Under the pieces are notes generated by a model. It worked only from the letters and a program-made list of their open reading frames with translations. It ran no database searches and had not been told where the DNA came from. From Pycnopodia helianthoides (taxonomy: Eukaryota; Echinodermata; Asteroidea; Forcipulatida; Asteriidae): a stretch of 64,000 bases of DNA. The first letter of the stretch is position 1. Each line of letters begins with the position of its first letter. The DNA is taken from positions 962,501 through 1,026,500 of the forward strand of contig CM063249.1 of the NCBI GenBank assembly GCA_032158295.1. Reading direction: 5' to 3'. Below are positions 46,201 through 55,800 of this stretch, piece after piece. The position numbers and the translations under genes were made by a program.

Positions 46201-49164
46201 ACTTAAAAACCAAATGTTCTGTGGTTAGTGTAATGCTACCCTAGATTATTTCTGACCCAGACAAACCAAGCTTCTAAAGTTAGTTTTGGTTTTGTAATAG
46301 TGCCTCTTGAAGGTGAGAGCTTAACCAATGATTTAAGTGCCTTTAATTCTACTATTGGGGAAACAAATAAGATATTTGTTATGATCCAATTCTGAATGAT
46401 GTTTTCTTCACAGCCAATACATAAATGCATGGAAAGAAGCCATTGAGTACGATGATCCCATCCCGACCAATGGAGCACACGCCCTCTATGGGCCAAGTAC
46501 GGAGAGTACCAATACCTTTCCTAAGCAGCGATGGTTGCATAACCTAGAGCATGGTGCTGCAGTGTTCTTATATCATCCATGTGCAGACCCTACTGAGGTG
46601 GATGAACTAGAAAGATAGCGACATCGTGCTTGTGGAAACATATTATAACTCCGTTCAAAGAATTGTCCAGAGAAACGGTACGAGTCAGGGTGTTAGACAC
46701 AGAGAGGGTGCCTGTTTGGCTTTGGTAAACGTAAAGTCCACATTAGTACTATGTAAATATAGTACTGACTGTACACAGTCAACCCTTCAACTATCTGACC
46801 AATCAATATCATCCACCGTGGTTTTGAAAGACAGATAAACTATGCCAGCTGTCACTATGGTGACTACATACACAAACTAACAGTACACAGTCAACCTCCT
46901 ACTGTTGACCACTAATTCAATCTCTATTTTGAACATCTGTTAATATGAAAAACTACTATTTACATTTGAAAATTTGAAAATTTGTGTCCCCATTTCAAAA
47001 ACTTGGCTAAAACCACAATTTCAACCTACACATTGATTATGATTAATTTTTTACCATTATAAAGAGTTCATCAATGGCCCAAGTTTAAAATGAAATGACC
47101 AAGTGATTTATATTTTTTTAAATCTTATTATAAATATTTGAATTTATTATTGATTGTTGTATGATTGGTTTAAGATACCTCAACAATCCTTGCACAAATT
47201 ACACAATAAAGAGAGTCATCATATATACTTCAGTGTCTTCACAAATAAGAAGTTATCCCCATTTGCGTTTTAATTATAACTCCTTTATTGTGTTCCCCTT
47301 AACAATGTTTCCATCAAACTCAATTTTGGCTTGTAAAAAAAAAAGAAATCCTCAATAGTTGTAAACTTCTGGTGAAGTTAAACCATCGAATGTTCGATTT
47401 TGTGTTCTTCCTTTGGCAGCCCCTTTTGCCGTCTTACATATGGCTGCAAGCTCCTTCTACCCCATGTCGATGACACGCTTGTCAAACAATTTCTGCAAGA
47501 CCACGCCATGGACGCTCCCGAGCAACAGAATTATGGAAACGGGCAGTTTGATGTTGGGCTTGAGTTCCAGCACAGCATCAATCTGATGACAAGGATAGGA
47601 CCAGAATCTGTGAGCAGTACACGGTATGTCCTCATAAAAAGAATAAAAAAAACATTTTCTAAAAAATGTGATCATTAGAAAACTTTCTATTAGATTTGAC
47701 ATGAATTTCCCCATGATTCACTTTGCAATGGTGGACTTTATAATGCAAGGTGATAACAAACATACCAGGTGAATTTCCACTGTTAATAAATCCCTAAAGT
47801 GAATTTCCACTGTTAATAAATCCCTTAAGTGCGGAAGTAACCCCAGGAGTTACACAAATGCAGGAAGCTTCCACTAGTTACTGGCTCCCCAGTAAGCCAA
47901 CAAGTTTGTTTGGCAGGGGGAGGGGTGTTGGAAACCTCAGAACCTAGCACAGGCTGTCAGCAAGACATCTGGAAGCCTGCTAAAAAGAACAGATGGCACC
48001 ACTTTATCAGCAGGTTAGATCTGGGTAGGTCGGCCAGTCTGTACCGTTTTGTGCCCTAAGTATACGAGTGAAAATATTTTGCCCCTCAAAAAAATTAAAT
48101 TACACAACACAGGGGCATGATCCCCTCTTAGATATGTAGAATGGTACAGTCTTTGACTCCCCCAGGGCATTGCATTTTGTAGAAAACAGTGAAATATTTA
48201 AAGTGTGTCATGACTTAGTGTTACCTGGGCCCAATTTCATAGAGCTGCTTAACGGCCGATTCTGTGCTTACTGCACGATTTCTATTTCATAGCGCTGCTA
48301 ACCGTAAGCACACGAAAAGGCATGCTAACCTCCCGATGCTTACTGCACGGAAATGAATGATGTAACAATGCAAATACATGGTGAACGCGCAAGATGACCG
48401 CCTTATTTTCTTGCTAACCTGTGAAATACGCTTATGCATAAGCAAATTTTTCTGCTACAGTTAGCACGAAAATTTGCTTACCGTTAAGCAGCGCTATGAA
48501 ATTGGGCCCAGAGCTCACTTCAGGGTTTTAAATAACGCGCCAATTTCCAAGACCGATGGATTTACCTGGTAACTCTGCTACCACACCTAACATCACAGAA
48601 AGTAGCTCATTGGGTATGTTTCGTCCCAACTTTAGAAATGTCCCAATTACATGTAGTTGGGACCAGTCCCAACTTGAGCGTTACAGTTGGGACGGCTCAA
48701 CTATAGCTAGGATCCAGAGATCTGTCACCAAGCAAGGAACCAGTGTCCGTTATAACGCATTGGATCGATGCAACTAGACTGCTTTCCATGGGTGGTGAGA
48801 GTGTAAATTCAGGCACTACAGGCACCCAATGGAAAAACAATTGATTCTTCTCAAGTTTTACCATGAGCAGGGTTGAGAATCATTGCTGACAAAAGGGTCG
48901 GAACAGATGGCATTTCCACCTCATCAGGCAATCCCAACTACAGTTGGGCCGTCCCAACTGCAACACTCAAGTTGGGACTGGTCCCAACTATAGTTGGGGC
49001 GATTCTAAAGTTGGGCTGGAACAGGTACACATGGAAGTATTGAGCAGGGTGTAAAACAATTTTTTTTTTTTTAAACAACGTATTTTGTCATTTTGTTTCT
49101 TTCCCTACTACAGAAGCGGCAACAATTCAAGAACGGCTTCCAGAACTATCACAGATTGTTTTAA
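43087..49164 (+). CDS. TP53I13: TP53I13-like DUF3105 protein, with several one-base indels (gene span, 7 exons)
   Basis: Homologue of tumor protein p53-inducible protein 13, a membrane or secretory-pathway protein of unknown biochemical role. Exons 43087-43257, 44039-44135, 44575-44649, 45820-45882, 46414-46677, 47420-47609, 49114-49164. Seen: signal peptide LLAVVFLGLTAICGVLEA, CDNAK, then the family core HKCMER, EYDDPIPTNGAH, RPLWAKYGEYQYL, QRWLHNLEHGAAVFLYHPC, LTYGCKLLLPHVDD and HSINLMTRIGPES, ending QNYHRLF-stop. When single-base lesions are set aside, every exon is phase 0 at both ends. Lesions: surplus base near 46439, missing base at 46480/46481, surplus T in 46517-46519, missing base near 46612 just before an in-frame TAG, surplus C in the C4 run at 47420; exon 2 has one base too many for the frame. 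AATAAA at 49365. The C-terminal transmembrane segment of human TP53I13 is not seen. Confidence 0.8.
43262..43490. mobile_element. Inverted-repeat MITE in intron 1
   Basis: The ends AGACCCTTCCCATGAAATAT and ATATTTCATGGGAAAGGTC are inverted, with inner GTTGGCAA/TTGCCAAC pair; about 229 bp, immediately after the exon 1 donor. Confidence 0.85.
43571..43962. mobile_element. TTAA MITE family B, copy 2
   Basis: TTAAAGGCACTGGACACTAT to GGTGTCCAGTGTCTTTAA, 392 bp. A second copy of just the end (GGTGTTCAGTGTCTTTAA) follows at 43997-44014, suggesting a nested or duplicated end. Confidence 0.9.
44039..44135 (+). CDS. TP53I13: TP53I13-like exon 2 (probable)
   Basis: Reads QDGSHCLGDKVCKGDNEWNW then ELHDVLFENVRL in the frame entered from exon 1, donor GTGAGT. 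Its 97 nt leave one base over against exon 3. A CAGCAG acceptor allows 44039 or 44042. It could instead be skipped: exon 1 to exon 3 is in frame. Confidence 0.5.
44575..44649 (+). CDS. TP53I13: TP53I13-like exon 3
   Basis: Acceptor TTCCGCAG, donor GTAAAT, 25 codons: DYLWVDWDNSKEDYSCQGLH then WFSKT. Confidence 0.75.
44842..45125. mobile_element. Family B fragment
   Basis: Starts TTTAAAGGCAGTGATACTTTTGG and shares ACATTGTGAGAAACGACTCC and GACCAATTGAG with copy 2; the far end is replaced by a SINE-like CAGTTGTGTCCTTGAGCTTG. Confidence 0.7.
45820..45882 (+). CDS. TP53I13: TP53I13-like exon 4
   Basis: Acceptor TTTCTACAG, donor GTAAGT, 21 codons: NVNTNRKTAPFFHCQKTDLD R, continuing as PIHKCMER in exon 5. 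Confidence 0.65.
45980..46190. repeat. Dispersed repeat with ATTATAAAGAAAGATACA
   Basis: Shares TTATAAAGAAAGATACA, CATGTGAAAGTTTCAG and GGACACCAACCCTCAGAAAT with 50850-51310 (two tandem copies) and 57515-57640. Confidence 0.75.
46414..46677 (+). CDS. TP53I13: TP53I13-like exon 5, core domain with four indels
   Basis: 264 nt, a multiple of three. The conserved DUF3105 core reads through four compensating one-base changes (+1, -1, +1, -1), so its entry and exit phases are normal although the frame is broken between. QRWLHNLEHGAAVFLYHPC is intact. Confidence 0.85.
46765..46925. repeat. 117-bp repeat, diverged copies
   Basis: GTACACAGTCAACCCTTCAA, CTATCTGACC and GATAAACTATGCCAGC as in 1600-1905, right after the exon 5 donor. 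Confidence 0.75.
47420..47609 (+). CDS. TP53I13: TP53I13-like exon 6
   Basis: After discounting one C of the initial CCCC run it reads PFCRLTYGCKLLLPHVDDTL to QFDVGLEFQHSINLMTRIGP ES. Donor GTGAGC. Confidence 0.78.
47770..47830. repeat. Short tandem duplication
   Basis: GTGAATTTCCACTGTTAATA followed by AATCCCT is repeated twice directly. Confidence 0.85.
48010..48230. repeat. Dispersed repeat, second copy
   Basis: Same element as 30245-30470. Confidence 0.75.
48230..48512. mobile_element. MITE with GGGCCCAATTTCATAG ends
   Basis: The ends GGGCCCAATTTCATAGAGCT and GCGCTATGAAATTGGGCCC are inverted; inner TGCTTAAC/GTTAAGCA also. Related fragments with TTAGGCCC or TTGGGTTACCAG lie at 54660-54820, 58528-58755, 45340-45470 and 5975-6050. 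Confidence 0.85.
48606..49028. mobile_element. Foldback element with GTTGGGAC sub-repeats
   Basis: Arms of about 90 nt (48606-48700 and 48940-49028) are inverted and are themselves built of short palindromes GTTGGGAC and GTCCCAAC. The 230-bp interior is unrelated. It sits just before the terminal exon of the TP53I13-like gene. Confidence 0.85.
49114..49164 (+). CDS. TP53I13: TP53I13-like terminal exon
   Basis: Acceptor CCCTACTACAG, 16 codons KRQQFKNGFQNYHRLF and TAA, phase 0 from exon 6. Confidence 0.7.
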   Translation, partial: KRQQFKNGFQNYHRLF

Positions 49165-49210
49165 GTTGACGAATTGTCTACATGATACTGTCTACTAGCA
49201 GCCCAGGGCT

Positions 49211-49346
49211 TGATACCACAAAGATCTAAGATTGATCTTAACTGCAAATCAATCTTAATTGATGTCAAGATACTGAACATAATACACTACAGTAATACTG
49301 ACAACACATATTCAGATGAATCTTAGTGCTTTGTTAAATCAAGCCA
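49211..49346. mobile_element. Small inverted-repeat MITE
   Basis: GGCTTGATACCACAAAGATC at the left is inverted to GTGCTTTGTTAAATCAAGCC at the right. It lies in the 3' UTR, 5' of the AATAAA. Confidence 0.8.
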
Positions 49347-49364
49347 AGTAAGATCAGGCTTTGC

Positions 49365-49370
49365 AATAAA
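49365..49370 (+). terminator. Poly(A) signal of the TP53I13-like gene
   Basis: AATAAA about 200 nt after the stop codon. Confidence 0.6.
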
Positions 49371-50845
49371 GTCGTTTTCGATCAAATCAAAATAATGTTA
49401 AAATTTATTTTAACTGGCAACTACATGTAGTTTGATCTTTAAGGTATTAAACTTTGCATGGTGGGAATTAAATCATGTGACACCATGTACATAGATCACT
49501 CTATGAGTTGTGGTAGTTCTGAAAGAACCAGTGGTTCAACAACTTGGCGTTTCCATTAGTTTGCTCTGATCATCTTCAATAGAATGCTAGACTCTGTCGC
49601 TGTATGCTGCTTTAAACCTTTCGTACACCATTTATTTTAGTAATAAATTAATCATGTACACACATTAATTATTCACTAGATTTTTGCAAATCATGACCCC
49701 TCAAAAAACTGGTCACAGAAGCGACCTCAAGAGTCCTCTTTCCCATTCTAAAAACCGTGGGATCTTTATTTTTAGTTTTACAGCTATTTTCCTTTAGGGA
49801 TTTAAACCGGTCGCTAGTGATCTCAAACCTGACTCAAATACGCACTGGTGATCACTGACAAGACTGCACTGGTCGATGACGTTATGTGCACAAGGTCTAT
49901 AACTAAGTAGATCAATAGACCAGACATTAGTCAAATCTAACTCGAAAATTGCTGGAAACCATGTTTGATCTGTCACATAGACCTTTCTTTTGGAACGTCA
50001 CAGCCCACGTTTTTGCCAACCAAGGTTTGAAAACTATGAAAAGCAAAAAGGGATAACCACAGTTTGTAACAATGTTACACAAAAAATCAAAAATAGTGTT
50101 GAATTTGTTGGAAACAAAGCAACCAATCATAAGATGTGTAATTTGTTTATTGAAAGTTTGCAGAAATGTTGAATTTGGTCACAACATCTGTACCCGCGAT
50201 TGAATGTTTTGCTAATATTCGGCCCTCCTTTCCAACCAGTGCGGTTTGTTGATCAACAAAAGAAAGGTCTATACATGAGAAAGTGTCAGAAGTGAATAAG
50301 TCAGACACTGCCCCAGACTGAAAACAGTGTTTTTATGCCGCATGGTTCAGGGCAGGCTGAGATTTATTTCAACCAATTTAGAAACAATATTTCCACATTC
50401 CGGCCCACATGTTATTCCTTTAAAAAAAAAAGTGCCTCCTTATAACTCCAGATCCGTGTCCAACCCTGAAAAAATATTTTCGCCTGGCCAGATTGGTTTG
50501 GTGAAGACAAAGTATGACTAGAAACTTGAATCAGTTAATCATATGGAGAAATCCATACATTTTATTTACATCTTGTACTCGGATTTTAGAATGTGTTTGT
50601 GATACTGAAAATGTAATAAATTATATCGCTTTGTGCTTACAGAATGACTGGTTGTTTAGATTACATTTAATTTAAACCATGTAATTTTTGAGGAGAAAAA
50701 CCTTGTTCAAAACAAAAGGTAAAGATGATAATAAAAGTTGAAATTTGGGGGCATTTTCCCTGTTTCTATGTTCCCAAATTCCTGAAAGATAGGATGATTA
50801 AACAGAAATGGTTGCCTTTAAAGTTAAGAGTGATCGTTTGGATTT
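49371..50845. other. Intergenic, no gene seen
   Basis: Region between the convergent 3' ends of the TP53I13-like gene and MED15. No exon. Unique AT-rich sequence with an inverted-looking pair CTATAACTAAG/CTTTTGGAACG not resolved. Confidence 0.45.
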
Positions 50846-50849
50846 GTCA

Positions 50850-51310
50850 ACCTAACGCTGATTTGAAGGCCACGTTATCAAGACAGATACAATAAAAGTC
50901 ACCTGTGAAAGTTTTAGCTGAATAGAGTGTCTACTTGTCACGGTATTTTCACAAGAACATCAAATCCATCCACGTTTAGCAAGGTGACAGCGGGTACCAA
51001 CTGCATCTCTTGCCGCAGCATTCGGGAACGGACACCAACCCTTAGAAATCTTACTCAGACCAAGATGTTTTGTTGTCTACGCAATGCTAATTTATAGGCA
51101 CAATTATAAAGAAAGATACAATAGAAGTCGCATGTAAAAGTTTCAGCTTAATACAGTGTTGAGAAGAGAAAACAGCAAAAAACTGTCACAGTATTTCACA
51201 AAAACGACTAATCCATACACATTCAGCAAGGTGACCGGGTACCAACAGCATCTCTGGCCGCAGCATTCATGAACGGACACCAACCTTCAGAAATCTAAGA
51301 AACGATTCAT
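50850..51310. repeat. Dispersed repeat, two tandem copies
   Basis: Two consecutive copies of the 45980-46190 element, each with CCGCAGCATTC followed by GGACACCAAC. Confidence 0.8.
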
Positions 51311-51739
51311 GCATGAATTGTTTCTCAGATTCAAATGTTTTGGAGTGAAAAATTATCCAAACCATATTACTTCAAAGGGAATCCTTTCTCAAAATAGTTT
51401 ATACTCTCAACAATCGTCTGATTCATGTATGAATTGTTTCTACCATGTTTTGATGATAGATTGATTATGAGGCAATCTTTGCTGCTGACGGAATTGTAAA
51501 AAAGCGATAATTAAGTTCAAGATTAGCTTGTTTTAAAAACATGACCTCTGCAGCAAATTCAATTTGCCGGATATCAGTGGGTGGTAGAGTGCCTGAAATT
51601 GTAATTGGCTGAAACTTTTATTAGCAGTTCAATGCAATTACTCATTAACATATAATAAAGATAAACTGCTTCAATGGTTCAGTGCCTTAAGTTGTAATTG
51701 GCCGGAAAGTTTGCTGACCCATGCTTTAAAGGTTTAACA

Positions 51740-52780
51740 AGCAAGGTTTGTTAGAATAGTACACACCTTGCAAAATTGTAAATATTCTGAGAACCCAATG
51801 GTCATCAGCAAGGACATCATAAATTCAGAAATAGTATTACGACGAGACTTGCAAATACACATCTCGCAGAATCCAAAACATTTAAAATACCCAGTCAGAA
51901 AAGTTTGCAAAAAAACCCGAATACAGTGTTATGCGGAGATAGTATTAACCATTTAACGTCCGAATGACGTGTTTTCTTGTCAAATTTTTCTTGACTGACT
52001 TACAGCGGAGGGTTCACCACGACCGAAACAACTTCGGATTTTTCATCGGAAATATCCACCTAGACTTTCCAGTGTTACTGTGCTACAAAGAGGGAGAAAA
52101 ATCCCCTTGTAAAATGCCTTTTCTGGGGTTATTGTGTATAGCCCCCAATTCCACACCTTTGTCCTGTTGTTGTACAAATGTGGCGTACAAGAATGGACAG
52201 GCTGCCACCACAGTTCATCATTAATGGGAGGTAAATCTCAGCATTCCGAGATTTCAGCATACCGTGGCAAATTTTCACCCGCTGCTCAGGGCCGAAGTTC
52301 TGCAAACCACAGTGAGTGCCTTCTCCATTTTCTCACAAGACAACATCAAATTCCCAAGCTAATTATGAGAACCTTTGCTGTTTTTCCTATGTCAAGTCAG
52401 GGTTTCATTGTGGCAAAAATATTTTCAACGAAAATCAATTACTCAAGAAGCTCCAAAAAGGTTCCGAAAAATAACACCACGGGTGGGCACGGAAAGTTCT
52501 TAAGAATACCAATGTAAAGTTGTTAAGACAAGACTTTGAAAAGTCTTGCAGAATCCCAAATGCTTGAAGTGCCCCCAGCCATAAAAGTAAGGGTACTTTG
52601 CAACAAGCATTGAATACAGTATTAGATAGAGATAGTATTAAGGCAAGACTGGTGGATAATCCTCTCACAGAATCCCAAATGAAGTGCCCCTAGCCATCGG
52701 TAAAGGTAGTTTGCATAAAGTATTGAATACGGTATTATGCAGAGATAGTATTAAGACAGCACTTGCGTATACACATCTCC
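51740..52780. repeat. Degenerate tandem repeat around the MED15 stop, with a family C element inside
   Basis: Units of about 120-130 bp with GAATCCCAAATG, GAAGTGCCCC, AGTATTGAATACGG and GCAGAGATAGTATTAA recur at about 51750-51950, 52510-52640 and 52640-52780. A diverged family C MITE (from TTAACCATTTAACGTC at 51945 to about 52480) interrupts it. Confidence 0.65.
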
Positions 52781-52877
52781 CATACGTCCAGCATCTGAGT
52801 CAGGGAGAATCGATCTGGCATTCGCTTCAGTTGAGACAGAAGAGTCCGCTGAACAGACAGAAGGAAAGGCGTCTGGT
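52735..52877 (-). CDS. MED15: MED15 terminal exon
   Basis: Encodes QTPFLLSVQRTLLSQLKRMP, DRFSLTQMLDVWEMCIRKC and CLNTISA, then TAA at 52735-52737. It matches the MED15 C-terminal helix; the last residues and stop lie in a degenerate repeat. Confidence 0.92.
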
Positions 52878-55800
52878 CTGGAAAGAAGCGAAGAAGAGAC
52901 AAAATGTTATTGAATAAATAAGTGAGTCATCGGCAAGTTAGACTTGAATAATGTCTGGTATAATGACTTGCTTTGGAAGCGTCTCAGAAGTTGGGCATGG
53001 TATCGATGTGAAGAAATGTTCCCGTAGGTATACGTCCGGAATCCGTTGGACCGCCAGAATGTTTCGCTGGACCGCAACATTGTACCAACAACAGGAACAT
53101 TCCAACACTAGAGAATATGTGCATTGGCATTTTTAATGTTCCGACGGAACGTGCCGGCAGTCCAACAGACCGGTCCATGTACACCCACTGGAATGCATAA
53201 CCGATCCTATTAGAACATTCCTACTGTTTTGAGATGCTCTAGTACTCACAAGTGACAGCTTCAGTTTTGAATTCCTCAGACTAATAGTTGTTATGTTAAA
53301 CAGTTGTTATGTCACATGGTGCGGGGATTGCTTTTGTGTATTCACTATTTTGTGTATTCACAACGGGCAAACACCAAATCACACTTCTAAATGAATGTGT
53401 ATAGCACAATGGTACCAGACTTTGCAATCTGGAGGCTACTGTACAAAAGCTAGCCTCAAACATGAGACGTCGCAACACTGTCTTTTGTCTGGGGAAGAAT
53501 CCAATTAGAGTTTTCACTTGTAACCAATAAAGTCTCTGTAACAGACATTATTCAAAATACTTGCAAATGGCTCATTAGAGTCCAATCATTCTATTTTACT
53601 CTCATTAAATTGAAAAAATAGAAGATACTGGTCTTACTGTTTTGAACCTGGCAGTTTGTATCACAAAAGTAAAATGGATGGTGTTGATCCAATTAACCGG
53701 ACGTCAGCATCACAATAATGCTTAGTTGTGCTACTTTTGTTCCCGGGTGGTTATACAGTGTAGTTATAACTATACAAGGACAAAAATGGCTTAACTGAGT
53801 GCGCAGGTAATTGCGTACAACTTGCCTCCCAAATTGGCCAGCTTGGCAGAGAGTAGCCGCGTGTGATGTTGGTGCAGGGGGTCTATGTAACTAAGGTCCT
53901 GTTTTCATTATACGTCTGACTAACTTCTGATCCCATGTATTTCAATGTGTTAAACCCAAGGCCGTGTCGGAATTGTGGCTACGGCTATGACTGCAGTTGT
54001 TGCTAAGGGTATTGCTTGGCCAAGCCCATGCTTCAAGCATGTTGACAGATTGATGCAGCTGTCGCCATAGCCATAGCCGCCAATTTGGACGAGGCCTTAA
54101 AAAACCCAAATCTTCCATTTTCCTTTGCATGGTTTAGCTTGAATTTGATGATTCCGTACTCTACCTCAAACCACTTATTCAAAGCATAGAAATCTTCTCA
54201 GAAGTCAAAACATTTGGGTCTTGCTGAGGTCAAATTAATTTGGGAAATGCACCTAGAGTTTACAATTCTTGTTTGAAATATGAAGGAAATACTTACTGTA
54301 TTCTTGGGTACTTGTGTCACAGTGAGGGCTGATGGAGGGATAGCTGTGAGGGACGGTGACGGAAATTGGAGGTACGCTGGGTAACGCTTGTCCTCTGTAA
54401 ATGTAAAAAATAATAAAGAGCTTTTAACGAACGAGCTGTGAATGTTGAGGTTTATGGATGCATGGGGGGAAGGAAGATTGTTGGATAGAGACAGAGATTG
54501 GAGGTACTATGGTTACAAATCACCTGGTTGTCTGTTAACCATAGAATCATACAGCTTCCACTGTGGGTTAGGTTCTTTTAGCTAAACCTCTTCAGCAGTA
54601 CTTACTAAGCAGGATACAGCAACAGAGTCCAACATTCTCCTGAAGATGATCAGAGCCCATATTCAAAGTCTGCTTAAGCAGCAAAAACGAATTTCTGCTG
54701 GGCAGAAATAAGCAGGATACCAGTCACAGATTGTACATGTGGCATGGTAGTTTGGCAAGTAATTTTGTTATGCTTAGCTGCATTTTGTGCTTAAGCAGCT
54801 TTACAAAATTAGGCCCAGATCGCACTGATCAGGGTTGTTAACCACCGGCTCTTCTCAGAAACACCACAGCTCATAGAGAGAGTTAATAACACTATCTCCG
54901 CAAACCTCACTTGGACATTAAAAAAAAAGTGATTTGGGGACAGGGCTTCGAACAGGCGGACAGAGCCTAAGCTAAAGCCAAAAAAGCCAAAGCCAAAGCC
55001 AAAAGCCAAAGCCAAAAGTCAAAGCCAAAAGCCAAATTCGTGGTTTGGAGAAGGTCCTAAAGGCAACTTCACATCAATCTTGTACCTAATTTGCAGATGA
55101 GGTGGACATCGTCTCCTCCTGCGTGATGAGACTCATCAAGGCTGACTCTAAACTTGGAGGACAGTCTAGCCACCTCTCCTTGGATGATGTTGGGTACTGT
55201 GAACGTCTGAGCCTCTGTGTCTATCTTCTGTTGCTTGGCTGGAGGAGTTGACGACGGGTAACTGGACACAAAAGAAGATTAATCAATTCAATTGAACGTA
55301 TTTATTTAAATATCTTTTATGAACATTGCTCTGTTTAAAGTTTTAAAAAACAAAATCTACTACAAACCTCTTGCTTTAAAAATTACTGGTTAAAATTTGG
55401 TTGCATCCGCATGATTGTCAAGAATGGCAATATCTACGCAGAGCACATTAAATTATCGGGTTGATGATCTGAAAGACTAATGACTACAAGATGTCAGACA
55501 AATGTTCTCGTCAAAGTCTTTTGAATGTGTTCTCGTGGTCATTTCTGGTATAAGAACAAAATGATTTTTCAATCAAACATTATCCATAACTGCAGGTAAA
55601 TCTCAGGACTAGACGCACTTACATCATTTGTAGACATGTTAACATTGTCGAAACAGTGCCATTGACAGTTTTTGCATTTATACCACGTCATTTTGGTTGG
55701 TAAGCAGTTTGCAACAGCTAATTCACTCTATTTTGTTAGCTACATACTTAAAACAGTAACTATTACAAGTAAACAGGCAGGTACAACCGTGTGTCAACCT

